Source of the DNA: an uncultured Psychroserpens sp.
GTDB taxonomy: Bacteria > Bacteroidota > Bacteroidia > Flavobacteriales > Flavobacteriaceae
Length of the DNA stretch: 64,000 nucleotides
Direction: 5' to 3'
NCBI RefSeq assembly: GCF_947503375.1
Contig: NZ_CANNDQ010000001.1
Coordinates: 434,001-498,000 of the forward strand
The notes beneath the pieces are model-generated. The model made no database searches, was not told where the DNA came from, and worked only from the letters and a program-made list of their open reading frames with translations. This document shows positions 35,521 to 44,598 of this stretch, piece after piece. Position 1 is the first letter of the stretch; every line of letters begins with the position of its first letter. Both the position numbers and the translations under genes were made by a program.

Positions 35521-37716
35521 ATGACAAAACGAAAAAAAAGGAAGCCTTCACATAACAAGATTTCCAACCTTACAAATACAATTCTTAGTATTTTAAAAAA
35601 AGAAAGAAACCAAACTTTTAATTACAAACAAATTGCTGCTAAACTTGGTGTCAACGATGCGAGTAGCAGAAACCAAATCATAAAAAAACTTCAGCAACTC
35701 AAAGCTAAACAAGAAATAGAAGAAGTAGATCGTGGTAAATTTAAAGCCATTATTAATACCGAGTATCATACTGGTGTATTAGATATGGCTGCAAGAGGTT
35801 CTGGATATATCATTAGCGACGATTTTGATGAAGATATCTATATAGCATCTAATAACATCAACAAAGCCTTAGATGGTGACGAGGTAGAGTTTTATGCGTA
35901 TAAACGAAGAAAACGTGGTAAAATCGAAGGTGAAATAACCAACATTGTTAAACGCGCTAAAAGCGAATATGTAGGTGTGATTCAAATACACAAAAATTAT
36001 GCTTTCGTAATACCTGATGGGAATAAGATGTATACCGATATTTTTGTACCAATCAATAAGATTAATAAAGCCGAAGAGGGCGACAAGGTTTTAGTTACTC
36101 TAGAAGATTGGCCTGAAAAAGCAGATTCTCCAAACGGAAAGGTGTTAAAAGTACTAGGAAAACCCGGCGAACACAATACAGAGATTCATTCCATTTTAGC
36201 AGAATATGGGTTACCTTATGAATTTCCTCATAATGTTGAAAATTATGCGAATACATTAGATACATCTATTACAAAAGAGGAAATTTCTAAACGTCGTGAT
36301 ATGCGTAACGATTTAACCTTTACTATTGATCCAAAAGATGCTAAAGACTTTGATGATGCCTTATCTTTTAAAGTTCTAGGAGATAATTTATTTGAAATTG
36401 GTATACATATCGCTGATGTGTCTCATTATTTACAAGAAAATACGATTCTAGACGATGAAGCATATGAACGAGCAACATCTGTTTATTTAGTTGATAGAGT
36501 AGTACCAATGCTTCCTGAGATTTTATCAAATGGCGCATGTTCATTAAGACCACATGAAGAAAAGTATACGTTTTCAGCAGTATTTAAAATGAATGATAAA
36601 GCTGAAATTAAAGACCAGTGGTTTGGTAGAACAGTCACTTATTCTGATGCGCGGTTTGCTTATGAAGAAGCACAGCGTATTATTGAGACAAAAACCAATG
36701 TGATTCCAAAAGAAGTTTCATTAACAGGTAAATCCTACAAAGCAGACCAATTAGTTACAGATGCAATTTTAAAACTTGATAAACTTGCAAAAATAATGCG
36801 ACGTCAACGAATGAGCTCTGGAGCAATTTCATTTGATAAAGTTGAAGTCAAATTCAATCTAGACGAAGCAGCAAATCCTATAGGTGTTTTTTTTAAAACC
36901 AGCAAAGACGCTAATAAACTTATTGAAGAGTTTATGTTGTTAGCTAATAAAAAAGTAGCCGAATTTATAGGAAAACAAAATCCTAAAAAAACATTTGTGT
37001 ATCGTGTTCATGACGAACCAGACGATAGTAAACTTGCATCATTACAAAACGTGGTTGGTCGCTTTGGATATAAGCTTAACTTTAAAGACCGAAAAAGTGT
37101 ATCGAGTTCTCTAAATAACTTACTTAAGGAGGTTGTTGGAAAGAAAGAACAAAACTTGGTAGATACACTAGCTATAAGGACAATGAGTAAAGCCGAATAC
37201 ACCACACATAACATAGGCCATTACGGATTAGCTTTTAACCATTATACACATTTCACTTCCCCTATTCGTAGGTATCCTGATGTGATGGTACATCGTTTAT
37301 TACAACATTATTTAGATGGTGGAAAATCAGCTAATGAAGAGCTATACGAAGAACGATGCAACCATTCGAGTAATATGGAAAACTTAGCGACCAAAGCAGA
37401 GCGAGACTCCATAAAATATATGCAAATTCGTTTCATGGAAGATCACAAAAACGAGGAATTTGTGGGCGTAATCTCTGGTGTAACAGATTGGGGAATTTAT
37501 GTAGAGATTATTCAAAATAAATGTGAAGGCATGGTAAGTGTTAGAGACATGAAAGATGATCACTATCAATTTGATGAAGATCATTATGCTCTAATAGGAA
37601 AAAACACTAAAACCATGTATCAACTTGGTGATGAAGTTGTTGTTAAAGTAAAGAACACCGATTTGGTTAAAAAACACCTAGATTTCACTTTAATTGGAAA
37701 ATACGAAACAAATTAA
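35521..37716 (+). CDS. rnr: Ribonuclease R
   Basis: 731-residue 3'-5' exoribonuclease of the RNB family that degrades structured RNA. Order: N-terminal winged helix (YKQIAAKLGVNDASSRNQI), two cold-shock OB folds, the RNB catalytic domain with the metal-binding DPKDAKDFDDAL, HYGLAFNHYTHFTSPIRRYPD, and a C-terminal S1 domain (GVISGVTDWGIYVEI). Length is normal. The leader contains two hairpins. The next gene begins 61 bp downstream. Confidence 0.96.
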   Translation: MTKRKKRKPSHNKISNLTNTILSILKKERNQTFNYKQIAAKLGVNDASSRNQIIKKLQQLKAKQEIEEVDRGKFKAIINTEYHTGVLDMAARGSGYIISDDFDEDIYIASNNINKALDGDEVEFYAYKRRKRGKIEGEITNIVKRAKSEYVGVIQIHKNYAFVIPDGNKMYTDIFVPINKINKAEEGDKVLVTLEDWPEKADSPNGKVLKVLGKPGEHNTEIHSILAEYGLPYEFPHNVENYANTLDTSITKEEISKRRDMRNDLTFTIDPKDAKDFDDALSFKVLGDNLFEIGIHIADVSHYLQENTILDDEAYERATSVYLVDRVVPMLPEILSNGACSLRPHEEKYTFSAVFKMNDKAEIKDQWFGRTVTYSDARFAYEEAQRIIETKTNVIPKEVSLTGKSYKADQLVTDAILKLDKLAKIMRRQRMSSGAISFDKVEVKFNLDEAANPIGVFFKTSKDANKLIEEFMLLANKKVAEFIGKQNPKKTFVYRVHDEPDDSKLASLQNVVGRFGYKLNFKDRKSVSSSLNNLLKEVVGKKEQNLVDTLAIRTMSKAEYTTHNIGHYGLAFNHYTHFTSPIRRYPDVMVHRLLQHYLDGGKSANEELYEERCNHSSNMENLATKAERDSIKYMQIRFMEDHKNEEFVGVISGVTDWGIYVEIIQNKCEGMVSVRDMKDDHYQFDEDHYALIGKNTKTMYQLGDEVVVKVKNTDLVKKHLDFTLIGKYETN

Positions 37717-37777
37717 ATCCCAAACCCATTCGTAACATTTTAACTAAAGCAAATACCAATTAGTAAACCGATAAATT

Positions 37778-38074
37778 ATGATCTTAACAACGACAAATTC
37801 TATTGAAGGGTTTAAAATTTCTGAATATAAAGGTATAGTAACAGGTGTAGCAATGAACGAAAAAAAATTAGCAATGGGTTTTAGTGTGTCTAAATATTAT
37901 AAAGCCATTCAAGAAAGTATAGATAGTGTAAAAGAGCAAGCATTTCAAAGATTAAAAGATAATGCCAAACAACTCAACGCTAATGCTATCGTTGGTATTA
38001 AAGTAGAGATTGAACTAACCACAAGTAATTATGCTATGGTATCTGTAACTGGCACAGCGGTTCATGTAGTTTAA
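37778..38074 (+). CDS. YbjQ family (UPF0145) protein
   Basis: 98 residues. Conserved family features: MILTTTNSIEGFKISEYKG, followed by VSKYYKAIQESI, a helix (AFQRLKDNAKQLNANAIVGI) and a final strand pair. The family forms a pentameric heavy-metal-binding-like fold of unknown role. No signal peptide. It stands alone between rnr and a secreted GIN-domain protein. Confidence 0.9.
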   Translation: MILTTTNSIEGFKISEYKGIVTGVAMNEKKLAMGFSVSKYYKAIQESIDSVKEQAFQRLKDNAKQLNANAIVGIKVEIELTTSNYAMVSVTGTAVHVV

Positions 38075-38158
38075 AATATGGAATAAACTGTAACGTTTTA
38101 ATTTTTGTATCATCCTTATAAGGCACACAAACCGTAAATACTATAAAATAAATTCCCA

Positions 38159-38833
38159 ATGAGACATATTTTAGCAATAATATTATTAGTTACAACTTCA
38201 ATAGTAATAGCTCAAAACCCAAAAGAAAAAGACGTAGGTGATTTTACAGAAGTTAAAGTTTTTGACTTAATAGAAGTGAATTTGATCAAATCAAATAAAG
38301 CTAAAGTAGAAATTACTGGAGACGACATCCAAGATGTTGTCGTTATCAATAAAGATGGGAAGTTAAAAGTTAGAATGAAAACAGACAAGATATTCAATGG
38401 TGATCGAACATTTGTGGCTGTATATTATACTAATTTAAAGACCATAGACGGGAATGAAGGCGCCTATATCTCTTCTAATGAGTTGATTAAGCAAAACTAT
38501 ATTGAATTGAGAGCTCAAGAAGGTGCTCGGCTTAAGATAGGTTTAGATGTCGACAAAGTTGACATTAAAGCAGTTACTGGAAGTGTCGTAGAAACAAGAG
38601 GAAAAGCGATATCACAAAACATTACCTTAAATACTGGAGGTATTTACGAAGGAAAATCATTTCAAACCCAAAATACGACTGTTAATATAAAAGCTGCTGG
38701 TGAAGCAGATGTATATGCGTCTCAAGTAGTAGAAGCAAAAGTCTTAGCAGGAGGCGATATTTTTATTTACGGCAACCCAGAAAGTATACAGGAAAAAACA
38801 ACTTTGGGAGGACGAATAAAACGCATGAACTAG
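38159..38833 (+). CDS. Secreted GIN-domain (DUF2807) protein
   Basis: 224 residues with a signal peptide (MRHILAIILLVTTSIVIAQ). The rest is one DUF2807 head-GIN domain, a right-handed beta-helix: FTEVKVFDLIEVNLIKSN, VEITGDD, LKVRMK, YTNLKTIDGNEGAYIS, AAGEADVYASQVVEAKVLAGG. These proteins are common in Bacteroidota; they are proposed to act at the cell surface, but no biochemical role is established. A consensus promoter lies just downstream for the next gene. Confidence 0.88.
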   Translation: MRHILAIILLVTTSIVIAQNPKEKDVGDFTEVKVFDLIEVNLIKSNKAKVEITGDDIQDVVVINKDGKLKVRMKTDKIFNGDRTFVAVYYTNLKTIDGNEGAYISSNELIKQNYIELRAQEGARLKIGLDVDKVDIKAVTGSVVETRGKAISQNITLNTGGIYEGKSFQTQNTTVNIKAAGEADVYASQVVEAKVLAGGDIFIYGNPESIQEKTTLGGRIKRMN

Positions 38834-38848
38834 TATTTTCTTTTTTAT

Positions 38849-38856
38849 TAGTTTTG
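38849..38856 (+). promoter_or_regulatory. -7 box of the LysE-family gene
   Basis: TAGTTTTG matches TAnnTTTG, 19 bp before the ATG. A palindrome AGGAAA-GCTA-TTTCCT (38858-38873) lies between the box and the start codon and would fold at the very start of the message. Confidence 0.5.
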
Positions 38857-38875
38857 TAGGAAAGCTATTTCCTGT

Positions 38876-39562
38876 ATGTTTGATGATATTCTTGCAGCTA
38901 TTCCCTTCGGAATCATTCTTGCCTTTACTATTGGTCCAGTATTTTTTGTACTGTTAGAAACCAGTGCTACTAAAGGTTTTAAGAGCGCTTTAATATTTGA
39001 TCTAGGTGTTATTTTAGCCGATATTGTTTTCATAATTTTAGCTTTTTACAGTACCAATAAACTTATAGATAAGATCAAGGATGACCCCAACTTTTTAATA
39101 TTTGGAGGAGTTTTATTAGTGGTCTATGGTTTGATATCATTTGTAAAAACATCCAAATCGTTTCGATCTATAGTCAGAGAGTATCATAAAGTTGAAATAA
39201 AAAAGAATGCTTTTGGCAAATTATTTATTAAAGGATTTTTACTCAACTTTATTAATATTGGTGTGCTTTTAGGATGGTTGGGTTTTATCGTTATTGGTAG
39301 TTCAATAACAGAATCTAAAAACGGTGTAACCATTTTCATTGTTACGATGCTGAGTGTCTATTTTTTAACAGATTTAGTTAAGATAGCATTAGCAAAACGA
39401 TTAAAGAATAAATTAACGCCAAGGCTTATTTTTAAAACTAAAAAAGTAATCGCTTTAGTAATATTAGGCTTTGGAGTACTATTACTAACTCAGGGCTTGT
39501 TTCCTGAATTATACGAAAAAAGCAAGGAGCAAATTGAACGTGTCAATCCAATAGGTGATTAA
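38876..39562 (+). CDS. LysE family amino-acid exporter
   Basis: 228-residue inner-membrane protein. Six hydrophobic segments with family hallmarks: IPFGIILAFTIGPVFFVLLE at the N-terminus, GFKSALIFDLGVILADIVF and FIKGFLLNFINIGVLLGWLG. LysE/RhtB transporters export amino acids or related metabolites; the substrate cannot be predicted. A terminator follows at once, shared back-to-back with tRNA-Cys. Confidence 0.88.
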   Translation: MFDDILAAIPFGIILAFTIGPVFFVLLETSATKGFKSALIFDLGVILADIVFIILAFYSTNKLIDKIKDDPNFLIFGGVLLVVYGLISFVKTSKSFRSIVREYHKVEIKKNAFGKLFIKGFLLNFINIGVLLGWLGFIVIGSSITESKNGVTIFIVTMLSVYFLTDLVKIALAKRLKNKLTPRLIFKTKKVIALVILGFGVLLLTQGLFPELYEKSKEQIERVNPIGD

Positions 39563-39564
39563 AG

Positions 39565-39598
39565 AAAAAACCCTCAGGGAAATTTCCTGAAGGTTTTT
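39565..39598. terminator. Bidirectional terminator between the LysE gene and tRNA-Cys
   Basis: A-run, stem AACC/GGTT and TCAGG/CCTGA separated by one mismatch, loop GAAATTT, T-run. Since the left arm starts with an A-run, it also works for the leftward tRNA gene. Confidence 0.8.
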
Positions 39599-39599
39599 G

Positions 39600-39670
39600 A
39601 GGCGTCTAGCGGATTCGAACCGCTGTAGAAGGTTTTGCAGACCTCTGCCTAGCCACTCGGCCAAGACGCC
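39600..39670 (-). tRNA. tRNA-Cys (GCA)
   Basis: On the minus strand the 71-nt molecule folds as a cloverleaf: acceptor arms GGCGTCT and AGACGCC, D arm with GGCCGAGTGGCTAGGC, anticodon stem-loop GAGGT-CTGCAAA-ACCTT with anticodon GCA, and T arm GCGGTTCGAATCCGC. The discriminator base is T (U), as expected for tRNA-Cys. CCA is not encoded. Confidence 0.96.
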
Positions 39671-39752
39671 AATATTCTATCAATATAGAAAACTCAAGTT
39701 ATAATAACAAATGAGGAAGGCAAATGTAAAAAAAATTACCTTTTTACACTAT

Positions 39753-40121
39753 TTACTTTTGTTTTTTTCGTTTTTCAGTCATTTTTATGGTGACCATCTC
39801 CACATCTCCTCCTATAGGTGGATTTAGTTTGCTCACACTAATTGTAGCTTTTTCAACCAATTGATCTTCATTAAATACACGGTCTAAAATACGTTTAGAA
39901 ACAGTTTCAAGCAACTTAGATGATATCAACATTTCTTCTTTAACTATCTTATTTAAAAGTACATAATCAACAGTATCATTTAAATCATCTGTTTGTGAGG
40001 AGTTTCCTAAATCTGCTTTTATTTCTAGATCAACACGGTAATCACTACCAATTTTTGTTTCTTCTGTTAAACAACCATGATAGGCATAAACCCTTATATT
40101 TTCTACTTTTATTATTCCCAA
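39753..40121 (-). CDS. folB: Dihydroneopterin aldolase
   Basis: 122 residues; folate pathway enzyme that cleaves 7,8-dihydroneopterin. Conserved segments: VENIRVYAYHGCLTEE with the catalytic region, YRVDLEIKADL, LNDTVDYVLLNKIV and the C-terminal VSKLNPPIGGDVEMVTIKM. It starts at a TTG, 18 bp after a perfect -7 box on the minus strand (40146-40139); a nearby ATG is out of frame and soon meets a stop. Divergent from glnS. Confidence 0.93.
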   Translation of the reverse strand: MGIIKVENIRVYAYHGCLTEETKIGSDYRVDLEIKADLGNSSQTDDLNDTVDYVLLNKIVKEEMLISSKLLETVSKRILDRVFNEDQLVEKATISVSKLNPPIGGDVEMVTIKMTEKRKKQK

Positions 40122-40138
40122 AGCATTCTAATTTTAAA

Positions 40139-40146
40139 CAAATATA
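40139..40146 (-). promoter_or_regulatory. -7 box of folB
   Basis: TATATTTG on the minus strand, 17 bp before the TTG start; supports that unusual start. Confidence 0.6.
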
Positions 40147-40162
40147 TTACACTAATATTTAA

Positions 40163-40170
40163 TAACTTTG
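40163..40170 (+). promoter_or_regulatory. -7 box of glnS
   Basis: TAACTTTG, 18 bp before ATG 40189. It overlaps a possible upstream TTG start (40168), which is therefore rejected. Confidence 0.6.
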
Positions 40171-40188
40171 CCTATTATTTTAAAAAAC

Positions 40189-42195
40189 ATGTCTGAAGAA
40201 AAAAAATCACTCAATTTTATTGAGCATATCATAGAAGAAGATTTAGCTAATGGAATGTCTACAAACGACCTGCGTTTTCGTTTTCCTCCTGAACCCAATG
40301 GGTATTTACACATAGGTCATACAAAAGCTATAGGTATTAGTTTTGGTTTAGGCGAAAAGTACAATGCACCTGTGAATCTTCGTTTTGATGACACAAACCC
40401 GGCTAAAGAAGAACAAGAATATGTAGACGCTATCAAACGTGATATAAAGTGGTTGGGCTATGAGTGGGCAAATGAATTATATTCTTCAGATTATTTTCAC
40501 AAACTATATGATTGGGCAGTTCAACTTATAAAAGATGGTAGGGCATATGTAGATTCTCAGTCTAGTGAAACCATGGCTGAACAAAAAGGGACACCAACAC
40601 AACCAGGAGTTAATAGTCCTTATCGCGATAGAAGTGTAGCTGAAAACCTTGATCTGTTTGAGCGAATGAAGAATGGTGAATTTGATGAAGGAGAGCACAT
40701 TCTTAGAGCAAAGATAGATATGCAACATCCAAATATGCTCATGCGAGATCCTATAATGTATCGCATATTGAAGAAACACCACCATAGAACAGGAAATGAA
40801 TGGTGTATCTATCCAATGTATGATTGGACACACGGAGAAAGCGATTATATTGAACAGATTTCCCATTCGTTATGTTCACTTGAATTTAAGCCTCACAGAG
40901 CGCTTTACGATTGGTTTAAGTCACATGTGTACAATTATGCATCTGAAGAGCTACCAATGCTTCCTAAACAACGAGAATTTGCACGTTTAAACTTAAGCTA
41001 CACCATTATGAGTAAACGTAAATTACTTAGGCTGGTTGAGGAAGGTCATGTTTCTGGTTGGGACGATCCAAGGATGCCAACGATTTCTGGGCTAAGACGT
41101 CGTGGTTATACACCAAACTCTATTCGTAAATTTATTGAAAAGGTAGGTGTAGCTAAACGCGAGAACGTAATTGATGTTTCGCTTTTAGAGTTTTGCGTGC
41201 GTGAAGACCTTAACCAAACAGCACCACGAGTTATGGCTGTTTTAGATCCTGTAAAACTGGTAATTACTAATTATCCAGAGGACAAAGAAGAATGGTTAGA
41301 TGCTGAAAATAACCCTGAAGATGATGACGCTGGCTCAAGAAAAGTACCATTTTCCAGAGAATTATATATTGAAAGAGTTGATTTTAAAGAAGAAGCTAGC
41401 AACAAATTTTTTAGGTTAAAATTAGGAGGAGAAGTAAGGTTAAAAAATGCTTACATTATTAAAGGCGAGAGTGTTGTGAAAGATAGCGAGGGACATATTC
41501 TAGAAATCCATTGTACTTATACAACAGATACTGAAAAGAAAGTTAAAGGCACATTACATTGGGTTTCAATCAAACACGCTATTAAAGCTGAGGTTAGAGA
41601 ATATGATCGATTATTTATGGATGAAGCTCCAGATAGTCACCAAGACAAAGACTTCATGACATTTTTAAATCCGAACTCTTTAAAAGTGATTGATGCCTTT
41701 GTTGAACCTAGTTTAGCTAATGTAAAAGCTGGAGAACGTTTTCAGTTCCAGCGAATAGGGTATTTTAATGTTGATGACGATTCTAAACCTGAAAAGCTGG
41801 TATTTAATAAAACAGTAGGCTTAAGAGATTCTTGGGAAAAACAAAAGCCAAAGCAAGCACAAAATCAAACGAATAAAACAAGCCAAGCACAACAAAAGCG
41901 TCCAGCTATTGAGGTTATCAAGCAATTAGGGAAGAAGTATACCAACTTACCTGAAGCAAAACGAGAAAAATCTAAAGCTGAGATACTAAAATTAGCAAAT
42001 GAGGTGAGCTATGAAGACCTACAACCATTATTTAATACAGCTGCAAAAAAAGTAGGCACACGCATTGCGACTATGTTAACGCTTAGTGTCTTGCTTAAAA
42101 ATGGACAAGATAGAAACGACGATATCAATTCATTTATTGAAAAGGCATTAGAAGACAAAAATGAGCTTTTGGTTTCAGAAGCTAGAACCTTATAA
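40189..42195 (+). CDS. glnS: Glutaminyl-tRNA synthetase with C-terminal extension
   Basis: 668 residues; charges tRNA-Gln. Class I motifs are clear: PPEPNGYLHIGHTKA (HIGH) near residue 35 and MSKRKLLRLV (KMSKS-like). The catalytic and anticodon-binding beta-barrel domains end near residue 550, the length of the E. coli enzyme. About 115 more residues follow: a Gln-rich linker (KQAQNQTNKTSQAQQKR), then a helical Lys-rich domain (EVIKQLGKKYTNLPEAKREK, FNTAAKKVGTRIATML). Extra C-terminal domains in some GlnRS bind tRNA, and this may do the same. The start was chosen from the promoter position. Confidence 0.95.
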   Translation: MSEEKKSLNFIEHIIEEDLANGMSTNDLRFRFPPEPNGYLHIGHTKAIGISFGLGEKYNAPVNLRFDDTNPAKEEQEYVDAIKRDIKWLGYEWANELYSSDYFHKLYDWAVQLIKDGRAYVDSQSSETMAEQKGTPTQPGVNSPYRDRSVAENLDLFERMKNGEFDEGEHILRAKIDMQHPNMLMRDPIMYRILKKHHHRTGNEWCIYPMYDWTHGESDYIEQISHSLCSLEFKPHRALYDWFKSHVYNYASEELPMLPKQREFARLNLSYTIMSKRKLLRLVEEGHVSGWDDPRMPTISGLRRRGYTPNSIRKFIEKVGVAKRENVIDVSLLEFCVREDLNQTAPRVMAVLDPVKLVITNYPEDKEEWLDAENNPEDDDAGSRKVPFSRELYIERVDFKEEASNKFFRLKLGGEVRLKNAYIIKGESVVKDSEGHILEIHCTYTTDTEKKVKGTLHWVSIKHAIKAEVREYDRLFMDEAPDSHQDKDFMTFLNPNSLKVIDAFVEPSLANVKAGERFQFQRIGYFNVDDDSKPEKLVFNKTVGLRDSWEKQKPKQAQNQTNKTSQAQQKRPAIEVIKQLGKKYTNLPEAKREKSKAEILKLANEVSYEDLQPLFNTAAKKVGTRIATMLTLSVLLKNGQDRNDDINSFIEKALEDKNELLVSEARTL

Positions 42196-42217
42196 ACTTT
42201 ACAGATTATATAGTTTT

Positions 42218-42251
42218 AAAACCTCAACAAAACTTACTTTGAGGTTTTTTT
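42218..42251 (+). terminator. Intrinsic terminator of glnS
   Basis: Stem AAAACCTCA (42218-42226) with TGAGGTTTT (42240-42248), then a T-run. Confidence 0.8.
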
Positions 42252-42287
42252 GTACTTTTAAGGCACTAACTAAAAAAATAAAATATT

Positions 42288-42767
42288 ATGGAACCTAATT
42301 TTTTAGCAATTCTTGTTGCTGCTGTTGTGCCTATTGTTCTCGGATTTATTTGGTATAATCCTAAAGTATTTGGAACCGCTTGGATGCGAGCAGCTGAAAT
42401 GACTGAAGAGAAAATGAAAGGCGCAAATATGGCTGTTATTTTTATTGTATCTCTTTTATTGTCTGGATTACTTGCTTTTTTTACAATATTTTTAGTTGTA
42501 CACGAAGTAGGAGTTTTTGGGATGACAGAAGGTCAAATGGACGGCGCAACAACCCAAGCTTTTATGGAAGAATGGGCTGGTAAATATCGTTCTTTCAAAC
42601 ATGGTGCGCTTCATGGTGCAATGGCAGGAATCTTTATGGTATTACCTATTATTGGAATTAATGCATTATTTGAAAGAAAAAGTTGGAAGTACATCCTAAT
42701 AAATGCTGGTTATTGGATTGTAGCGCTTGCAATCATGGGAAGTATCATCAGTGGATGGACAGCTTAA
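42288..42767 (+). CDS. DUF1761-like small membrane protein
   Basis: 159 residues with four hydrophobic segments: FLAILVAAVVPIVLGFIWYN, AVIFIVSLLLSGLLAFFTIF, GALHGAMAGIFMVLPIIGIN and a final helix YILINAGYWIVALAIMGSII. The GFIWYNPKVFGTAWM motif near the start is typical of DUF1761 proteins. Function unknown. Single gene with its own terminator. Confidence 0.8.
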   Translation: MEPNFLAILVAAVVPIVLGFIWYNPKVFGTAWMRAAEMTEEKMKGANMAVIFIVSLLLSGLLAFFTIFLVVHEVGVFGMTEGQMDGATTQAFMEEWAGKYRSFKHGALHGAMAGIFMVLPIIGINALFERKSWKYILINAGYWIVALAIMGSIISGWTA

Positions 42768-42791
42768 TTTTATAAAATTTTAACACTATTG

Positions 42792-42826
42792 AAGGCTGAA
42801 AATTGTAATTTTCGGCCTTTCTTTTT
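42792..42826 (+). terminator. Intrinsic terminator after the DUF1761-like gene
   Basis: A 12-bp stem AAGGCTGAAAAT/ATTTTCGGCCTT (one T-G pair) with a TGTA loop, followed by TCTTTTT. It ends 4 bp before the next gene's start. Confidence 0.88.
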
Positions 42827-42829
42827 GCA

Positions 42830-43984
42830 TTGATACACTTTAAACTATACAGTTCAGTTACAGAATTACCGGAAGCTTGGGATCAACTTTCTGTTACTGA
42901 TGCTTTTTTAAAAACCCCTTTTTTAAAAGCACTAGAAAACTCAAGTCCATCAAATATTTCTACTTACTTTTTAGGTGTTTTTTCTTTAGATACACTAGTG
43001 GGTATTGCTGTTATCCAGCGTGTGGAAATGTATTTAGACGATGTGTTTCGAAAAACTTCCAATCAGTTTTTCAAACGCTGTGGGAAAATTTTAATTTCAA
43101 AAATAGTTAAAGGCAATGCTTTAATTGTTGGAAACTTAATGCATACAGGGCAACACGGTTTGTTTTTTGATTCAAATAAAATAGATCAACATGAATTTTT
43201 AAAAGCAGTTTGTCACTGTTTAGAAGCATTATCAAAAACAGTAAAAGAAGCATATGGAAAAAAAATTAGAATTATAGGTTTTAAAGATTACTTTGAGAAT
43301 GACCCAATTCATATAAATAAACCATTTTTCAAAACAGAAAAATTATATAAGGCCAAGGTGCAACCTAACATGATCTTTCATGTGAAGAATGAATGGAAAA
43401 CGCCAGAAGATTATTTTTCTGCATTTAATAAAAAGTATAGGAGACGTTATAAAACGGCACGAAAGAAAATCACTAGCATACAATGCAAAGAGTTGTGTTT
43501 AGACGAGGTTAGTGCATTATCAAAACAAATTTACCAACTATATGAGAATGTTTCAGATAATGCAGGCGTGAATTCGTTTAAACTAAATGAGCATCATTTT
43601 CACAGTTTAAAACAACAACTCAAAGACAATTTTAAACTTTTTGGTTATTTCATTAACGGTGAAATTATTGGGTTTTACACGTTAATTCTTAACGGTAAAG
43701 CATTAGAGACCTATTTCTTAGGGTATAAACAAGATTTACAGCATAAGCATCAAATATATTTAAACATGCTGTTTGACATGGCTTCTTTTGGTATAAAATA
43801 TCAATTTAAAAAGGTAATCTTTGCTAGAACTGCTATGGAAATAAAAAGCTCTATTGGTGCTAAGCCGCACGATATGTTCATTTACTTAAAGCATACGAAC
43901 AACGTTATTGCTAATACTGTTTTAAAATTGGTTGTAAAGTATGCAAACCCAGTTAGAGAATGGGATGAACGCCACCCTTTTTAA
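42830..43984 (+). CDS. GNAT-superfamily / peptidoglycan-bridge-like acyltransferase
   Basis: 384 residues from a TTG start (MIHFKLYSSVTELPEAWDQL); no ATG lies nearby and the sequence is protein-like from the first codon. Two weak GNAT-like halves can be seen; the second holds FNKKYRRRYKTARKKI, LFGYFINGEIIGFYTLILNG and IKSSIGAKPHD. This resembles the COG3146/FemAB-like group of acyltransferases. The substrate is unknown. No signal peptide or membrane helix. The terminator 4 bp upstream leaves almost no leader, so its promoter must overlap the terminator. Confidence 0.7.
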   Translation: MIHFKLYSSVTELPEAWDQLSVTDAFLKTPFLKALENSSPSNISTYFLGVFSLDTLVGIAVIQRVEMYLDDVFRKTSNQFFKRCGKILISKIVKGNALIVGNLMHTGQHGLFFDSNKIDQHEFLKAVCHCLEALSKTVKEAYGKKIRIIGFKDYFENDPIHINKPFFKTEKLYKAKVQPNMIFHVKNEWKTPEDYFSAFNKKYRRRYKTARKKITSIQCKELCLDEVSALSKQIYQLYENVSDNAGVNSFKLNEHHFHSLKQQLKDNFKLFGYFINGEIIGFYTLILNGKALETYFLGYKQDLQHKHQIYLNMLFDMASFGIKYQFKKVIFARTAMEIKSSIGAKPHDMFIYLKHTNNVIANTVLKLVVKYANPVREWDERHPF

Positions 43985-44046
43985 ATAAAATTGACTACAG
44001 CATGTTTGTATAAGGTGTTTTTTCCGACTCAAAAGAAAACAAGATT

Positions 44047-44547
44047 ATGAAACAATTAATTATCAGTTTACTTTTTGTGCCTTTATTTGGGTTTTCTCAA
44101 GACATGGATAATAAAAAACTTCAGGAGATTTTCGTTTCTGTTAGTGACTCTATCCAAGGCAACGAAGGCGCGTGGCAATTTTCAATTAAAGACGTTAAAT
44201 TTTTATCATTTACAGACACCAACCACAATAGGATGCGAATTATTTCTCCAATAGCAGACGCTAAGTCATTAAGCGATGAACTTATTCAATCTGCGTTAGT
44301 GGCAAATTTTCACACCGCATTAGATGTCAAATATGCAGTTTCAGAAGGCATACTTTGGGTGGTTTTTATTCATCCGTTAAAAGAACTTTCAGAACTGCAG
44401 GTAAGAAGCGCTATTAGTCAAGTGTATTATGGAAATATCAATTTTGGAACGACATTCGCCAGTACTTCATTAACGTTTCCTTGGACAAACCAAGAAAACC
44501 AAAATAAGGAGGTACAGAAGAAGCAACCTAAAAAAATCAAGATTTAA
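44047..44547 (+). CDS. Small secreted protein of unknown function
   Basis: 166 residues with a signal peptide (MKQLIISLLFVPLFGFSQ). The mature part has mixed helix and strand (LQEIFVSVSDSIQGNEGAWQ, MRIISPIADAKSL, GILWVVFIHPLKELSELQ) and a Lys/Gln-rich tail. I recognise no domain; it looks like a periplasmic protein of a kind seen in flavobacteria. It converges with the band-7 gene across a hairpin. Confidence 0.65.
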   Translation: MKQLIISLLFVPLFGFSQDMDNKKLQEIFVSVSDSIQGNEGAWQFSIKDVKFLSFTDTNHNRMRIISPIADAKSLSDELIQSALVANFHTALDVKYAVSEGILWVVFIHPLKELSELQVRSAISQVYYGNINFGTTFASTSLTFPWTNQENQNKEVQKKQPKKIKI

Positions 44548-44549
44548 AA

Positions 44550-44575
44550 AGCTCGTAAATTTTAATCTACGAGCT
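44550..44575 (-). terminator. Terminator of the band-7 gene
   Basis: Stem AGCTCGTA/TACGAGCT. Followed by a T-run only on the minus strand, so it serves the leftward gene. Confidence 0.7.
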
Positions 44576-44598
44576 GATACATTTACATGAAATAAGGA

